A program made the position numbers and the translations under genes. Of a stretch of 12,073 bases of DNA, positions 5,540-11,552 are shown piece by piece (within the stretch, counting starts at the first letter, position 1; every line of letters begins with the position of its first letter). The stretch is from an uncultured Bacilli bacterium. GTDB taxonomy: Bacteria > Bacillota_I > Bacilli_A > RF39 > UBA660. Location: assembly GCA_934101495.1 (NCBI GenBank), contig CAKORG010000027.1, positions 1 through 12,073 of the forward strand, given 5' to 3'. The notes beneath the pieces are model-generated. The model was not told the origin of the DNA. It made no database searches and worked only from the letters and a program-made list of their open reading frames with translations.

Positions 5540-6919
5540 TTAATGCACCTCATATACATTATTGTATGTTCCATTACCTGATAACTTTATTTCAGAAGAT
5601 AAAGAAATTACAGGACGTAATCCAAAAGCATACCTATGTACATAATAATTTCCATATCCACCAGTATTATTGATACCAAAATTACCATAATAACCTGTTG
5701 TATTTCCCGAACTACGTGGAGACATTGTCCAAAATGTTTGACCAGTATATAAATAGTAAGATTTATTTGAACTACCAGATACAGCACCAGCCATAACATT
5801 TTCATCTATTGTTACTAACCCAACTGGGTAAGTTAAAGCACTATTTCCTTTCTTAGTACCATCATCTAAAGTAATTTGGCCTACTGTGAACATATCACTT
5901 TCTGTTGGACATGTTAATATTGGATTTTGTACTACTTGAGTTCTTCCAACGCCTCCAAAGTAATATGTAGTACCATTTGAATTCCAAGTACTTAAAGTTG
6001 TATATGCTGTTTTTGAGTAAGCAACTTTAGTGGAAGATGCACTTCGATCATTACAATATATTGCATCTGCTACTAACTTTTTGATTGATGCATCTGTATT
6101 CATAGTTGTATTAGCATACCATTTATCTATTTCTTGTTTTGCCACGCTATCTCTAACACTTGAATTTGTTGAGGCATTTCCATAGCCATGTTGCTGACCA
6201 TCAATAGATTGATATCCAACATATTCAGCCTTTCCATCAATATTATAATTATAAGTTGCACTATTTATTTGTGTTCCTGTTCCAGTCATTACAATTGAAG
6301 TACTACTTACCGGAGCGGCTGTACCAGAATATATCATTCTAATAGAGTTATCACCATTTATTCTTATTATACGCCAGTAAATATCATTTCCACTATTATC
6401 TTTACCAAATTTTACCCAATTATTATTTACAGCCCCCCTAAAATAGTAAGAAGTTCCTAAATCATCTAAAGCGGCATACATACCTTGATTAGTTGTTGAT
6501 ACACTAGAAAATGTAGGATTGCTTTTAGCTACAATTGATTCTTTTCCTCCATTATTATTTAAAATTGTTAAATATCCTGGTTCAGTTTCAAAATAGGCAT
6601 AACATTTATCTGAAACATTACCACTCATAAGAACCCTTTTATTTTCATCATCCCATGAAAGTTCCCCGCCATTTTTACATTTTGATAGTTCTGTATTAAA
6701 CACATATCCTTCTGTTGGCCAGCTATCACGTGTTGTCAATTCATAAATTCCACTTCCAGCTTCTGTTTCGAGCATCATTGATATTGAATTTTCATGTTTA
6801 ATTACACTAACTTCTTTATCATCCATAATAATATCCTCATTATTAGATGTTTTACCAATTACCACACCAATGTAGACCAAAACTACCACGATCAATAATA
6901 TAAAAACTCTTTTTTTCAT
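5540..6919 (-). CDS. Predicted exported/membrane-anchored protein with C-terminal lectin/FGE-like domain
   Basis: A 459-aa protein with an N-terminal hydrophobic segment (about 5-22, after MKKR) acting as signal or anchor. Next is a small module at about 66-110 with the pattern WPTEGYxFN...L-S-x-C-x-N-G...L-S-W-D-D...S-D-K-C-Y-x-Y-F, where Cys81 and Cys106 could form a disulfide. A Thr/Ser/Asn/Tyr/Gly-rich region with DIYWRIIRING (about 179-189) follows. The C-terminal part has Cys289/Cys337, FWTMSPRSSG (about 396-405), a Gly/Tyr/Asn-rich stretch, and G-L-R-P-V-I-S-L near the end. FWxMSPR...GxRPVISL resembles the C-type-lectin/formylglycine-enzyme-like fold of secreted gut Firmicutes proteins. 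No LPXTG is present. ATG at 6919 has GAGGTA upstream, plus its own promoter. A binding or adhesion role is inference. Confidence 0.7.
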   Translation of the reverse strand: MKKRVFILLIVVVLVYIGVVIGKTSNNEDIIMDDKEVSVIKHENSISMMLETEAGSGIYELTTRDSWPTEGYVFNTELSKCKNGGELSWDDENKRVLMSGNVSDKCYAYFETEPGYLTILNNNGGKESIVAKSNPTFSSVSTTNQGMYAALDDLGTSYYFRGAVNNNWVKFGKDNSGNDIYWRIIRINGDNSIRMIYSGTAAPVSSTSIVMTGTGTQINSATYNYNIDGKAEYVGYQSIDGQQHGYGNASTNSSVRDSVAKQEIDKWYANTTMNTDASIKKLVADAIYCNDRSASSTKVAYSKTAYTTLSTWNSNGTTYYFGGVGRTQVVQNPILTCPTESDMFTVGQITLDDGTKKGNSALTYPVGLVTIDENVMAGAVSGSSNKSYYLYTGQTFWTMSPRSSGNTTGYYGNFGINNTGGYGNYYVHRYAFGLRPVISLSSEIKLSGNGTYNNVYEVH

Positions 6920-6959
6920 AAAATTACCTCACATAACCTATTTTAAATTATCTAATACT

Positions 6960-6988
6960 ATTATAACTTATTTTAAGGTATAATTCAA
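6960..6988 (-). promoter_or_regulatory. SigA-type promoter of the surface-protein gene
   Basis: On the minus strand, TTGAAT (6988-6983) and TATAAT (6965-6960) are separated by 17 nt, about 40 nt before the start at 6919. The divergent XRE gene begins at 7032. An 8-bp inverted pair, ATAACTTA (6963-6970) and TAAGTTAT (6998-7005), flanks the -35 and overlaps the -10. It could be an operator for that regulator. Confidence 0.6.
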
Positions 6989-7031
6989 TATCTTGTTTAA
7001 GTTATGATATTGTTTTAAAGGTGATACAAAT

Positions 7032-7265
7032 ATGAACAGACAAAAAGAACTTTGCGAAGACAAAGACCTGTTTCAAAAAGACATTGCTAAATATCTAAAC
7101 ATGAGCCAAACTGGCTATTCTCAATGTGAACCTGAAACAAACGACATACCTACAGAAATATTAAGAAATCTAGCAGATTATTATAATACTAGCATAGATT
7201 ACATGCCATATAGAACAGATGAACGTAAACCTTATCCAAAATCAATTTTAAATAACAAAAAATAA
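7032..7265 (+). CDS. Small XRE/Cro-type helix-turn-helix regulator
   Basis: A 77-aa protein matching the Cro/C1 helix-turn-helix pattern: ELCEDKDLFQKDIAKYLNMSQTGYSQ (6-31, the HTH) and then IPTEILRNLADYYNTSIDYM (39-58). It is normally a DNA-binding repressor acting as a dimer. ATG at 7032 follows AAAGGTGAT. Several positions are odd for the family. The usual Y-x-x-Y/W-E after the recognition helix reads YSQCEPETND, the usual DYLLG/R-TDE reads DYMPYRTDE, and Phe stands where Thr is common before QKDIA. It may be an old, drifting copy or a specialised one. It diverges from the surface-protein gene and may control that promoter. No convincing -35 was found for its own promoter; TATGAT at 7003-7008 is a possible -10. 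Confidence 0.7.
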   Translation: MNRQKELCEDKDLFQKDIAKYLNMSQTGYSQCEPETNDIPTEILRNLADYYNTSIDYMPYRTDERKPYPKSILNNKK

Positions 7266-7296
7266 GAAGTTATCAAAAAAATAACTTCTTATTTTT
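7258..7296 (+). terminator. Terminator of the XRE gene
   Basis: A 16-bp perfect stem (7258-7273 with 7281-7296) around a 7-nt loop. The stop codon of the regulator lies inside the 5' arm, and the 3' arm ends in TTTTT. Being fully Watson-Crick paired, it could form on either strand. Confidence 0.75.
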
Positions 7297-7540
7297 ATAA
7301 TACTTTTTCTTCTTTATAGCAAGCATAAATATACGATGAATTTTCATAATAAATACTATTACCACACTCTACAAATTAGCAACAATTTATCTCATTTTTT
7401 TGTTGACATTTGTATGTTACTGGATGAACAAACTGAGGCTTTCGAATTAGACGAAAGGTTTAGTCATCTAAGCAAGAAAATGCTTATAAGTCTTATTGTT
7501 ATATTATAGAAAAGGCTACAAATAATATTAAACAAAGAAA
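7297..7540 (+). other. Unassigned stretch between two plus-strand terminators
   Basis: No gene I can support. A plus-strand frame is open from 7285 to the TAG at 7507-7509, with ATGs at 7336 (57 codons) and 7414 (31 codons). Neither has a ribosome binding site, and no known family is recognised. After the TAG the frame stays open far downstream. A perfect TTGACA (7403-7408) has no -10 at the right distance. Two small hairpins are visible, CTTTCG/CGAAAG (7 nt loop, near 7440-7460) and TAAGCA/TGCTTA (near 7470-7490). The terminator that follows suggests that something here is or was transcribed, either a small RNA or a decayed gene. Confidence 0.3.
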
Positions 7541-7576
7541 GCAACAAATTTAAAAACATATTTGTTGTCTTTTTTT
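7541..7576 (+). terminator. Plus-strand terminator with no clear gene
   Basis: CAACAAAT (7542-7549) pairs with ATTTGTTG (7560-7567), extended by a G-U pair, and is followed by TCTTTTTTTAT. The T-tract lies on the plus-strand side, so it serves rightward transcription coming from 7297-7540 or leaking past the XRE terminator. Confidence 0.6.
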
Positions 7577-7578
7577 AT

Positions 7579-7600
7579 AAAAAAAGAACGCCTCCGTCCC
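7579..7600 (-). terminator. Terminator of the 119-aa gene
   Basis: On the minus strand, GGGACG (7600-7595) and CGTTCT (7590-7585) form a 6-bp stem with two G-U pairs and a GAGG loop. Six T follow at 7584-7579. It begins 3 nt after the stop of the gene at 7603-7962 and lies back to back with the plus-strand terminator. Confidence 0.55.
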
Positions 7601-7602
7601 TT

Positions 7603-7962
7603 TTAAATCCATTTTGAAATATAGATAACTCTCGTAGTATATTCTTCATAATTATCAAAAATCTTAATAATTGAACGAATAATTTCTTTCAAGATATCTT
7701 TAGCATCTTTTTTTATTCTAATTTGCACTATTTGTTTTTGCATTTCTTTTCTAAATAAATAATCATCAATATACTTACTAACAACTTTATCCAAGTTAAT
7801 AACACTTTCAACATCTTCAGGATTATTTATATCAATTCTAAAAATATATTCTTGATAAAGTTTAATTAACTTTTTAGATATAGTATCATCTTCATAAGGA
7901 CTAAATTCTATTATTTTATAAAAATTTGGACATAAACCAATAATTTGTTTATTTGTGTACAT
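7603..7962 (-). CDS. Hypothetical protein, 119 aa
   Basis: Not recognised. The 119-aa product has no signal peptide or membrane helix and is rich in Ile, Lys, Asp and Glu. It looks mainly helical, with a likely amphipathic helix at about 79-105 (QIRIKKDAKDILKEIIRSI and onward) and an acidic segment SPYEDD at 21-26. Two cytoplasmic features, FRIDINNPEDVESV (41-54) and YIDDYLFRKEMQ (64-75), might help a profile search. ATG at 7962 follows GGTGATG, a promoter lies at 8018-7990, and it has its own terminator, so it looks like a genuine monocistronic gene. It diverges from the VanY gene, which may mean shared control. It could be a small regulator, but no DNA-binding motif is evident. Confidence 0.7.
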   Translation of the reverse strand: MYTNKQIIGLCPNFYKIIEFSPYEDDTISKKLIKLYQEYIFRIDINNPEDVESVINLDKVVSKYIDDYLFRKEMQKQIVQIRIKKDAKDILKEIIRSIIKIFDNYEEYTTRVIYISKWI

Positions 7963-7989
7963 ATCATCACCATCTTTATTGTTAACTTA

Positions 7990-8018
7990 AGTGTACTACA
8001 TTTATAAATATTTGTAAA
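7990..8018 (-). promoter_or_regulatory. Promoter of the 119-aa gene
   Basis: On the minus strand, TTTACA (8018-8013, 5 of 6) and TACACT (7995-7990, 4 of 6) are spaced by 17 nt. The start codon is at 7962. Its -35 overlaps the -35 of the divergent VanY promoter almost completely, so the two cannot be bound at once. Confidence 0.45.
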
Positions 8019-8040
8019 TACCTAAAATAAATGTTATAAT
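8012..8040 (+). promoter_or_regulatory. Promoter of the VanY gene
   Basis: TTGTAA (8012-8017, 4 of 6) and TATAAT (8035-8040) are separated by 17 nt. Transcription would start near 8047, just before the GGAGGT ribosome binding site of the gene at 8065. Confidence 0.65.
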
Positions 8041-8064
8041 AAATTTATAGAATGGAGGTTCGAA

Positions 8065-9030
8065 ATGACTAAGAGAAGAAAAATAAAAAAAGGAGTTTAC
8101 TACATTTTAATATTAATCATTTTAATAATCGGAGGCACCATCTTTGGTAATTACAAATATAAAGAATATAAATATCATCAAACATATGAGTATAAATTAC
8201 TAGAACATGGTTATAAAGCTGATGAAGTAAGTAAAATACTAGATAATTTCAGTGAAAAAGATTATAACTATTTTCTAAATAATGAAGTAAATGAAAATTA
8301 CTTAAAATTAATGGAACAAAAATATTTTTTAAAAAAGAACTTTTATAAATACATAGATTATATGAATCAAAACAAAAAGTTAGATTTAAGTACTATAATT
8401 AGAAACATAAATATCCATTTAGATAATAAGTTTTATGAAGTTGAATTTAATACAGATACAAGCAAAGATACGAGTATGCTAGTAAATAAATATTACCTAC
8501 TTGGAAGTGACTATGAACCTAATGACTTAGTAACTATATCCCAAACATACTCATGGGGAGATAAAGGAAGTCAAAAAACTAGAAAAGTAACTTATGATGC
8601 ATTTTTAGAAATGTGGAATGTCGCTAAAGAAGAACAAGGATATTACTTAATGGTTAGTTCTTCATATAGGTCATATAGTGAGCAAGAAATTGTTTATAAT
8701 AATTACAAAAATACTCGAGGACAAAAATATGCTGACAGTATAGCCGCAAGACCAGGCTCATCAGAACATCAAACCGGACTTACTCTTGATATATTTAGTA
8801 AATCAAACAGTAATAAAAACACATTTAAAGACACAGAAACTGCCAAATGGTTAAAAGATAATTGCTACAGATTTGGATTTATTCTAAGATATCCCGAAGA
8901 ACTAGTCAAAGTAACTGGTTACAACTATGAATCATGGCACTTTAGATATGTAGGAAAAGAAATAGCAAAATATATTCATGAAAATAATATCTCATTCGAA
9001 GAATATTATGCTTATTTCATAGAAAAATGA
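8065..9030 (+). CDS. VanY-type D-alanyl-D-alanine carboxypeptidase (peptidase M15B)
   Basis: A membrane-anchored zinc peptidase that removes the terminal D-Ala from peptidoglycan stem peptides. It has 321 residues. A basic start (KRRKIKKG) and one membrane helix (about 11-28) are followed by a Lys/Tyr-rich linker region (about 30-150) and the M15 catalytic domain (about 155-305). The substrate-binding S-S-Y-R-S is at 199-203. SEHQTGLTLDIF carries zinc ligands His235 and Asp242. YESWHFRYVG carries the general base Glu289 and the third ligand His292. FGFILRYP (270-277) is also typical. ATG at 8065 follows GGAGGT at good spacing. No vanR/S, vanH/A/X genes are near, so a cell-wall housekeeping role is likelier than vancomycin resistance. 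Confidence 0.92.
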   Translation: MTKRRKIKKGVYYILILIILIIGGTIFGNYKYKEYKYHQTYEYKLLEHGYKADEVSKILDNFSEKDYNYFLNNEVNENYLKLMEQKYFLKKNFYKYIDYMNQNKKLDLSTIIRNINIHLDNKFYEVEFNTDTSKDTSMLVNKYYLLGSDYEPNDLVTISQTYSWGDKGSQKTRKVTYDAFLEMWNVAKEEQGYYLMVSSSYRSYSEQEIVYNNYKNTRGQKYADSIAARPGSSEHQTGLTLDIFSKSNSNKNTFKDTETAKWLKDNCYRFGFILRYPEELVKVTGYNYESWHFRYVGKEIAKYIHENNISFEEYYAYFIEK

Positions 9031-9057
9031 GTTTAGTTTAAAATCTAAGCTCATTTT
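9024..9057. terminator. Shared bidirectional terminator of the VanY and Fic genes
   Basis: Arms 9024-9036 and 9045-9057 form a 13-bp stem around an 8-nt loop. There is one imperfect pair, T-G on the plus RNA and A-C on the minus RNA. AAAA/TTTT ends the stem on both sides, so each strand ends in a T-rich run. Both convergent genes end inside it: the TGA of VanY (9028-9030) is base-paired with the complement of the TGA of Fic (9051-9053). Confidence 0.75.
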
Positions 9058-10181
9058 AATTTTATCCTAGATAAATGCTTTTCATCATTTTCAAAAAAAG
9101 TAGGATTAAGTTCAAGTTCAACATTTGGAATATTTCCTATTACTCTTTTAGTTTGTCTTATAACCTTAAATATTTCCATATCTATGAGTGGTTCAATCAT
9201 TTCTGCATAAATTTCATTTGTAGTCTTTTTATCATTAAATCTATTATAAATAACTCCAAAATCTGCCAAAGTTTTTGAACCATTCATTGTTAAAAAATAA
9301 AGTAAAGTTTGAAAATCTACACCACTTAGTTTATGTTTACATGAAGAAGCAATATCTTGCATAATATGTTCTTTTTCAAGCTCCAACTTCAAAGTATCAA
9401 GCATCATTTCTAAAAAATAAGTAATATCGCAACTTTCCTTAGCATCTTTAATTACACTATCATATTTAGAACCTTTAAAACTAATGCCACGATTAAATAT
9501 TATATAAGGATAAGCTTGTTTTTTTAGTAAATACCACATAGCCATAGTTCTACTTGTTCTACCATTTACATCAAAATAAGGATGGATATAAACAAAATAA
9601 AAATGCATAATTTGTGATTTAATATATTCATCTATTTGTGATAAATCTTGAGTTTTATTAACAAAAGCAAAATAATAAGACATAAGGTTTTCAATATTTT
9701 GATAATCAGCACCTTCTGACAAATCCATATCTAATCTTCCATTTTGAAGTATATATACAGCCTTTTCTCTATATAAAGGTCCCATATTTCCCCTATCATA
9801 TTCACATAAAAGATTTTCACTTAAAATTTGATATAATTCATGAAGATGTTCTGCATCCATCTTTCGATGATGTAAAATATAATAATAACCATGATAAAGA
9901 TTTAAAATTCTTTGTTTTATTTCTGCATCTTTTATAGTATCAATTTTTCTTTTAATAACAGCTTCGATTAATTCTAAGTCATCACCATAGCCTTCCACTA
10001 GATTATTAGCTTTAAGTTCATGTGAATACATCATTTTTCTAGCAAAAGCTAAATTATTCATACTTTTATCCCATTCCAAAAATTCTTCAAGCTCATCTTT
10101 TGATTTTTGAAGTGGTTCACTTCTGTAATAAAATCTTGGTCCATTTTCTTTAGGCAATTCCAAATAATTTCTTTTTTGCAT
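9051..10181 (-). CDS. Fic/DOC-family protein (probable AMPylase)
   Basis: Fic enzymes transfer AMP or related groups to Ser/Thr/Tyr of target proteins. This 376-aa form has an N-terminal helical part, a Fic core, and a C-terminal winged-helix-like domain (about 287-360). The catalytic motif is H-P-Y-F-D-V-N-G-R-T-S-R at 200-211: His200, the acidic Asp204, Asn206 and Arg208/Arg211 are kept, while the usual Phe is Tyr and one usual Gly is Val. N-N-L-V-E-G at 59-64 matches the class II inhibitory helix [S/T]-x-x-x-E-[G/N], except that Asn replaces Ser/Thr. I start at ATG 10181, which has AAGGGGG 6 nt upstream. The ATG two codons earlier touches that site. It has its own promoter and a shared terminator. 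No antitoxin partner is evident. Confidence 0.9.
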   Translation of the reverse strand: MQKRNYLELPKENGPRFYYRSEPLQKSKDELEEFLEWDKSMNNLAFARKMMYSHELKANNLVEGYGDDLELIEAVIKRKIDTIKDAEIKQRILNLYHGYYYILHHRKMDAEHLHELYQILSENLLCEYDRGNMGPLYREKAVYILQNGRLDMDLSEGADYQNIENLMSYYFAFVNKTQDLSQIDEYIKSQIMHFYFVYIHPYFDVNGRTSRTMAMWYLLKKQAYPYIIFNRGISFKGSKYDSVIKDAKESCDITYFLEMMLDTLKLELEKEHIMQDIASSCKHKLSGVDFQTLLYFLTMNGSKTLADFGVIYNRFNDKKTTNEIYAEMIEPLIDMEIFKVIRQTKRVIGNIPNVELELNPTFFENDEKHLSRIKLK

Positions 10182-10206
10182 AAGCATCCCCCTTAAAGTG
10201 TTAATT

Positions 10207-10235
10207 ATTATACAGTTTTTAAATTACTTAGTCAA
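10207..10235 (-). promoter_or_regulatory. SigA promoter of the Fic gene
   Basis: On the minus strand, TTGACT (10235-10230) and TATAAT (10212-10207) are separated by exactly 17 nt, about 25 nt before the start at 10181. It overlaps the end of the small frame at 10224-10382 and is one of the best promoters in the window. Confidence 0.75.
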
Positions 10236-10382
10236 TTGAAATTTCACAGAAAAATCCCAAGTTATACCCGTGCCTGTATTTGGATGATAATGTGTATAAG
10301 ATAAATCAACAAGATAGCATGAAACTATAATAGTACATATAACAATTTTAATATCCTTTAACCGCTTTAAATCCTCATTCAT
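10224..10382 (-). CDS. Possible 52-aa single-pass membrane peptide
   Basis: A minus-strand frame of 52 codons between the restriction-enzyme gene and the Fic gene. It begins MNEDLKRLKDIK and continues with a hydrophobic stretch IVICTIIVSCYLV (about 13-25), then a short polar tail with HYHPNTGTG. The charged start followed by one membrane helix gives a type II-like small membrane protein. There is no Shine-Dalgarno before ATG 10382, but TATAAT lies 6 nt upstream, so the message could be leaderless. It begins 33 nt after the end of the upstream gene. I do not recognise it. It could be a chance frame, a type I toxin-like peptide or an accessory protein of either neighbour. Confidence 0.35.
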   Translation of the reverse strand: MNEDLKRLKDIKIVICTIIVSCYLVDLSYTHYHPNTGTGITWDFSVKFQLTK

Positions 10383-10415
10383 AATTTAATTATATTAAAA
10401 AAAGAAAGAAAATAA

Positions 10416-11225
10416 TTAAATTTGTTTATTTTCTTTAGGAATTTCTCTCAAAATGTCATTAAGTTTTATATCAATTTTATCAAATAATAAAGAAATATCA
10501 CTTTCATTTATTACAAAAGTTGTTTCACGATTGCGAAGTTTCCCTTTGTTTTCACCTGTGTAATATGGATATAATTTAAGATCAACAGCAATTTTACCTT
10601 CTTCAATTAAATCAATGAAATTTTCAAATGATTTTAATTGGTACAAATTAATATTTGCATATTTAAAATAATCAGCATTATTTTCCTTCAACGTCATTTT
10701 CCAAGCATGTATAATGGCAAGGCATGACAGTTTAGTGTTAAGTCTTAATTCAAGTTCATCAAAGGACCATGACATATCATTGTATACAGGAGTTTTATTC
10801 CAATTGTTATACATAAGAAGCTCTACACACCTTTTAGGCCGATTAACCTTTAACTTAAACGCATATTTTCTATGTGTATTAGAAAATTTTTTAGAATTTA
10901 TATAATCATATAATTCACGTTCTCCTTCATTCCGAGTTCTTTTCCAAGAACACTTTTCATAAAGTTCATTCATTACATTAGGTCTATTGTCAAGTACTGC
11001 ACTAAATAACCTAAGTGGATAATTACTTGTACAGAGTTTAGTTTTTAATTCAATTCCATAATAGTCTGGTAAAGCTTTTGAATCCTCCTTTTTACCAAGT
11101 AAGTATTCAAGTGTCATACCTGCTGCACTTGTACCTTTACCTTGGCTCTTTACCCAACCCTTACATTGGATTAAATAAAACTCAATTAGTAATTTTTTGA
11201 TATTTTCATCTAATTTCTGTTTCAT
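10416..11225 (-). CDS. MvaI/BcnI-family type II restriction endonuclease
   Basis: A 269-aa protein resembling the MvaI/BcnI enzymes, monomeric PD-(D/E)xK nucleases that cut CC(W/S)GG-type sites. The N-terminal half shows K-G-W-V-K-S-Q (22-28), a GTSAAGMTLEYLLG segment (31-44) and PDYYGIELKTK (53-63). That gives Asp54-x4-Glu59-x-Lys61, the spacing of the MvaI catalytic triad as I recall it. Glu40 may be a further metal or structural residue. ATG at 11225 has no Shine-Dalgarno. An extended -10 ends 8 nt before it, which points to a leaderless message. No DNA methyltransferase lies in the window, so the modification partner is distant, lost or replaced. Specificity cannot be read from the sequence. 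It sits next to tRNA genes, a common site for acquired defence genes. Confidence 0.78.
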   Translation of the reverse strand: MKQKLDENIKKLLIEFYLIQCKGWVKSQGKGTSAAGMTLEYLLGKKEDSKALPDYYGIELKTKLCTSNYPLRLFSAVLDNRPNVMNELYEKCSWKRTRNEGERELYDYINSKKFSNTHRKYAFKLKVNRPKRCVELLMYNNWNKTPVYNDMSWSFDELELRLNTKLSCLAIIHAWKMTLKENNADYFKYANINLYQLKSFENFIDLIEEGKIAVDLKLYPYYTGENKGKLRNRETTFVINESDISLLFDKIDIKLNDILREIPKENKQI

Positions 11226-11233
11226 GGTTAGTT

Positions 11234-11242
11234 ATTATAGCA
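11234..11242 (-). promoter_or_regulatory. Extended -10 promoter of the restriction-enzyme gene
   Basis: On the minus strand, TGCTATAAT (11242-11234) is a perfect TGnTATAAT. It ends 8 nt before ATG 11225, with no good -35 and no room for a ribosome binding site. Transcription would start at or within about 2 nt of the start codon. Confidence 0.6.
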
Positions 11243-11258
11243 CGTTAAATATGCAAAA

Positions 11259-11275
11259 TTTGTCGTTTTTTGTCG
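11259..11275 (-). repeat. Tandem 7-bp repeat, one helical turn apart, upstream of the restriction-enzyme promoter
   Basis: TTTGTCG occurs at 11259-11265 and again at 11269-11275 on the plus strand (CGACAAA on the coding strand). The period is 10 bp and the block sits where a -35 would be. Two sites on one DNA face suggest a regulator binding site, but short repeats can arise by chance. Confidence 0.3.
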
Positions 11276-11403
11276 CAGGTATCAAATTTTTTATTTTTTT
11301 AGTAATTTACCTCATTTTTTGATAAAAAATTGAAATTTTAAAGAAAAAAATAAAGAAAATTTATTTAAAAGTAAGAAAATAATAAAAAAATTGGTATAAA
11401 ATA

Positions 11404-11433
11404 TTGACTTTAATAGAAAAATTGTAATATAAT
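11404..11433 (+). promoter_or_regulatory. Promoter of the Arg-Pro tRNA unit
   Basis: TTGACT (11404-11409) and TATAAT (11428-11433) have an 18-nt spacer. Transcription starts near 11440, about 16 nt before tRNA-Arg. Confidence 0.75.
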
Positions 11434-11455
11434 GTTAGTGCACCTGAAGTAATAC

Positions 11456-11532
11456 GCGCCCATAGCTCAACTGGATAGAGCGTTAGACTACGGATCTAAA
11501 GGTTGGGGGTTCGAATCCCTTTGGGCGTACCA
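11456..11532 (+). tRNA. tRNA-Arg (anticodon ACG)
   Basis: A complete cloverleaf of 77 nt with encoded CCA. Acceptor GCGCCCA pairs with TGGGCGT (first pair G-U), the D-stem is GCTC/GAGC, and the anticodon stem is TTAGA/TCTAA with loop CTACGGA. The anticodon is ACG, whose A34 is normally converted to inosine to read CGU/CGC/CGA. The T-arm is GGGGG-TTCGAAT-CCCTT, with the final pair G-U. First gene of the first tRNA unit. Confidence 0.97.
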
Positions 11533-11552
11533 TTTAAAAATTTTGTTTGAAT

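Noticed and set aside
5608..5805. Second minus-strand frame inside the surface-protein gene
   Set aside because: Out-of-frame reading of a repetitive Gly/Tyr-rich coding region; no start signals.
8065..9030. Vancomycin-resistance cluster, given VanY and VanZ homologues
   Set aside because: The two genes are unlinked within the window (about 4 kb apart, opposite strands), and no vanR/S/H/A/X genes are present.
9075..9278. Plus-strand frame opposite the end of the Fic gene
   Set aside because: Antisense shadow, Ile/Asn/Phe-rich as expected from AT-rich complement.
10714..10905. Plus-strand frame opposite the restriction-enzyme gene
   Set aside because: Antisense shadow with no start signals; the minus-strand protein is clearly a known family.
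11276..11403. Origin or structured element in the poly-A/T stretch upstream of tRNA-Arg
   Set aside because: Only homopolymer runs and a weak TATCAAA/TTTGATA pair with a long loop; no DnaA boxes or iterated repeats.
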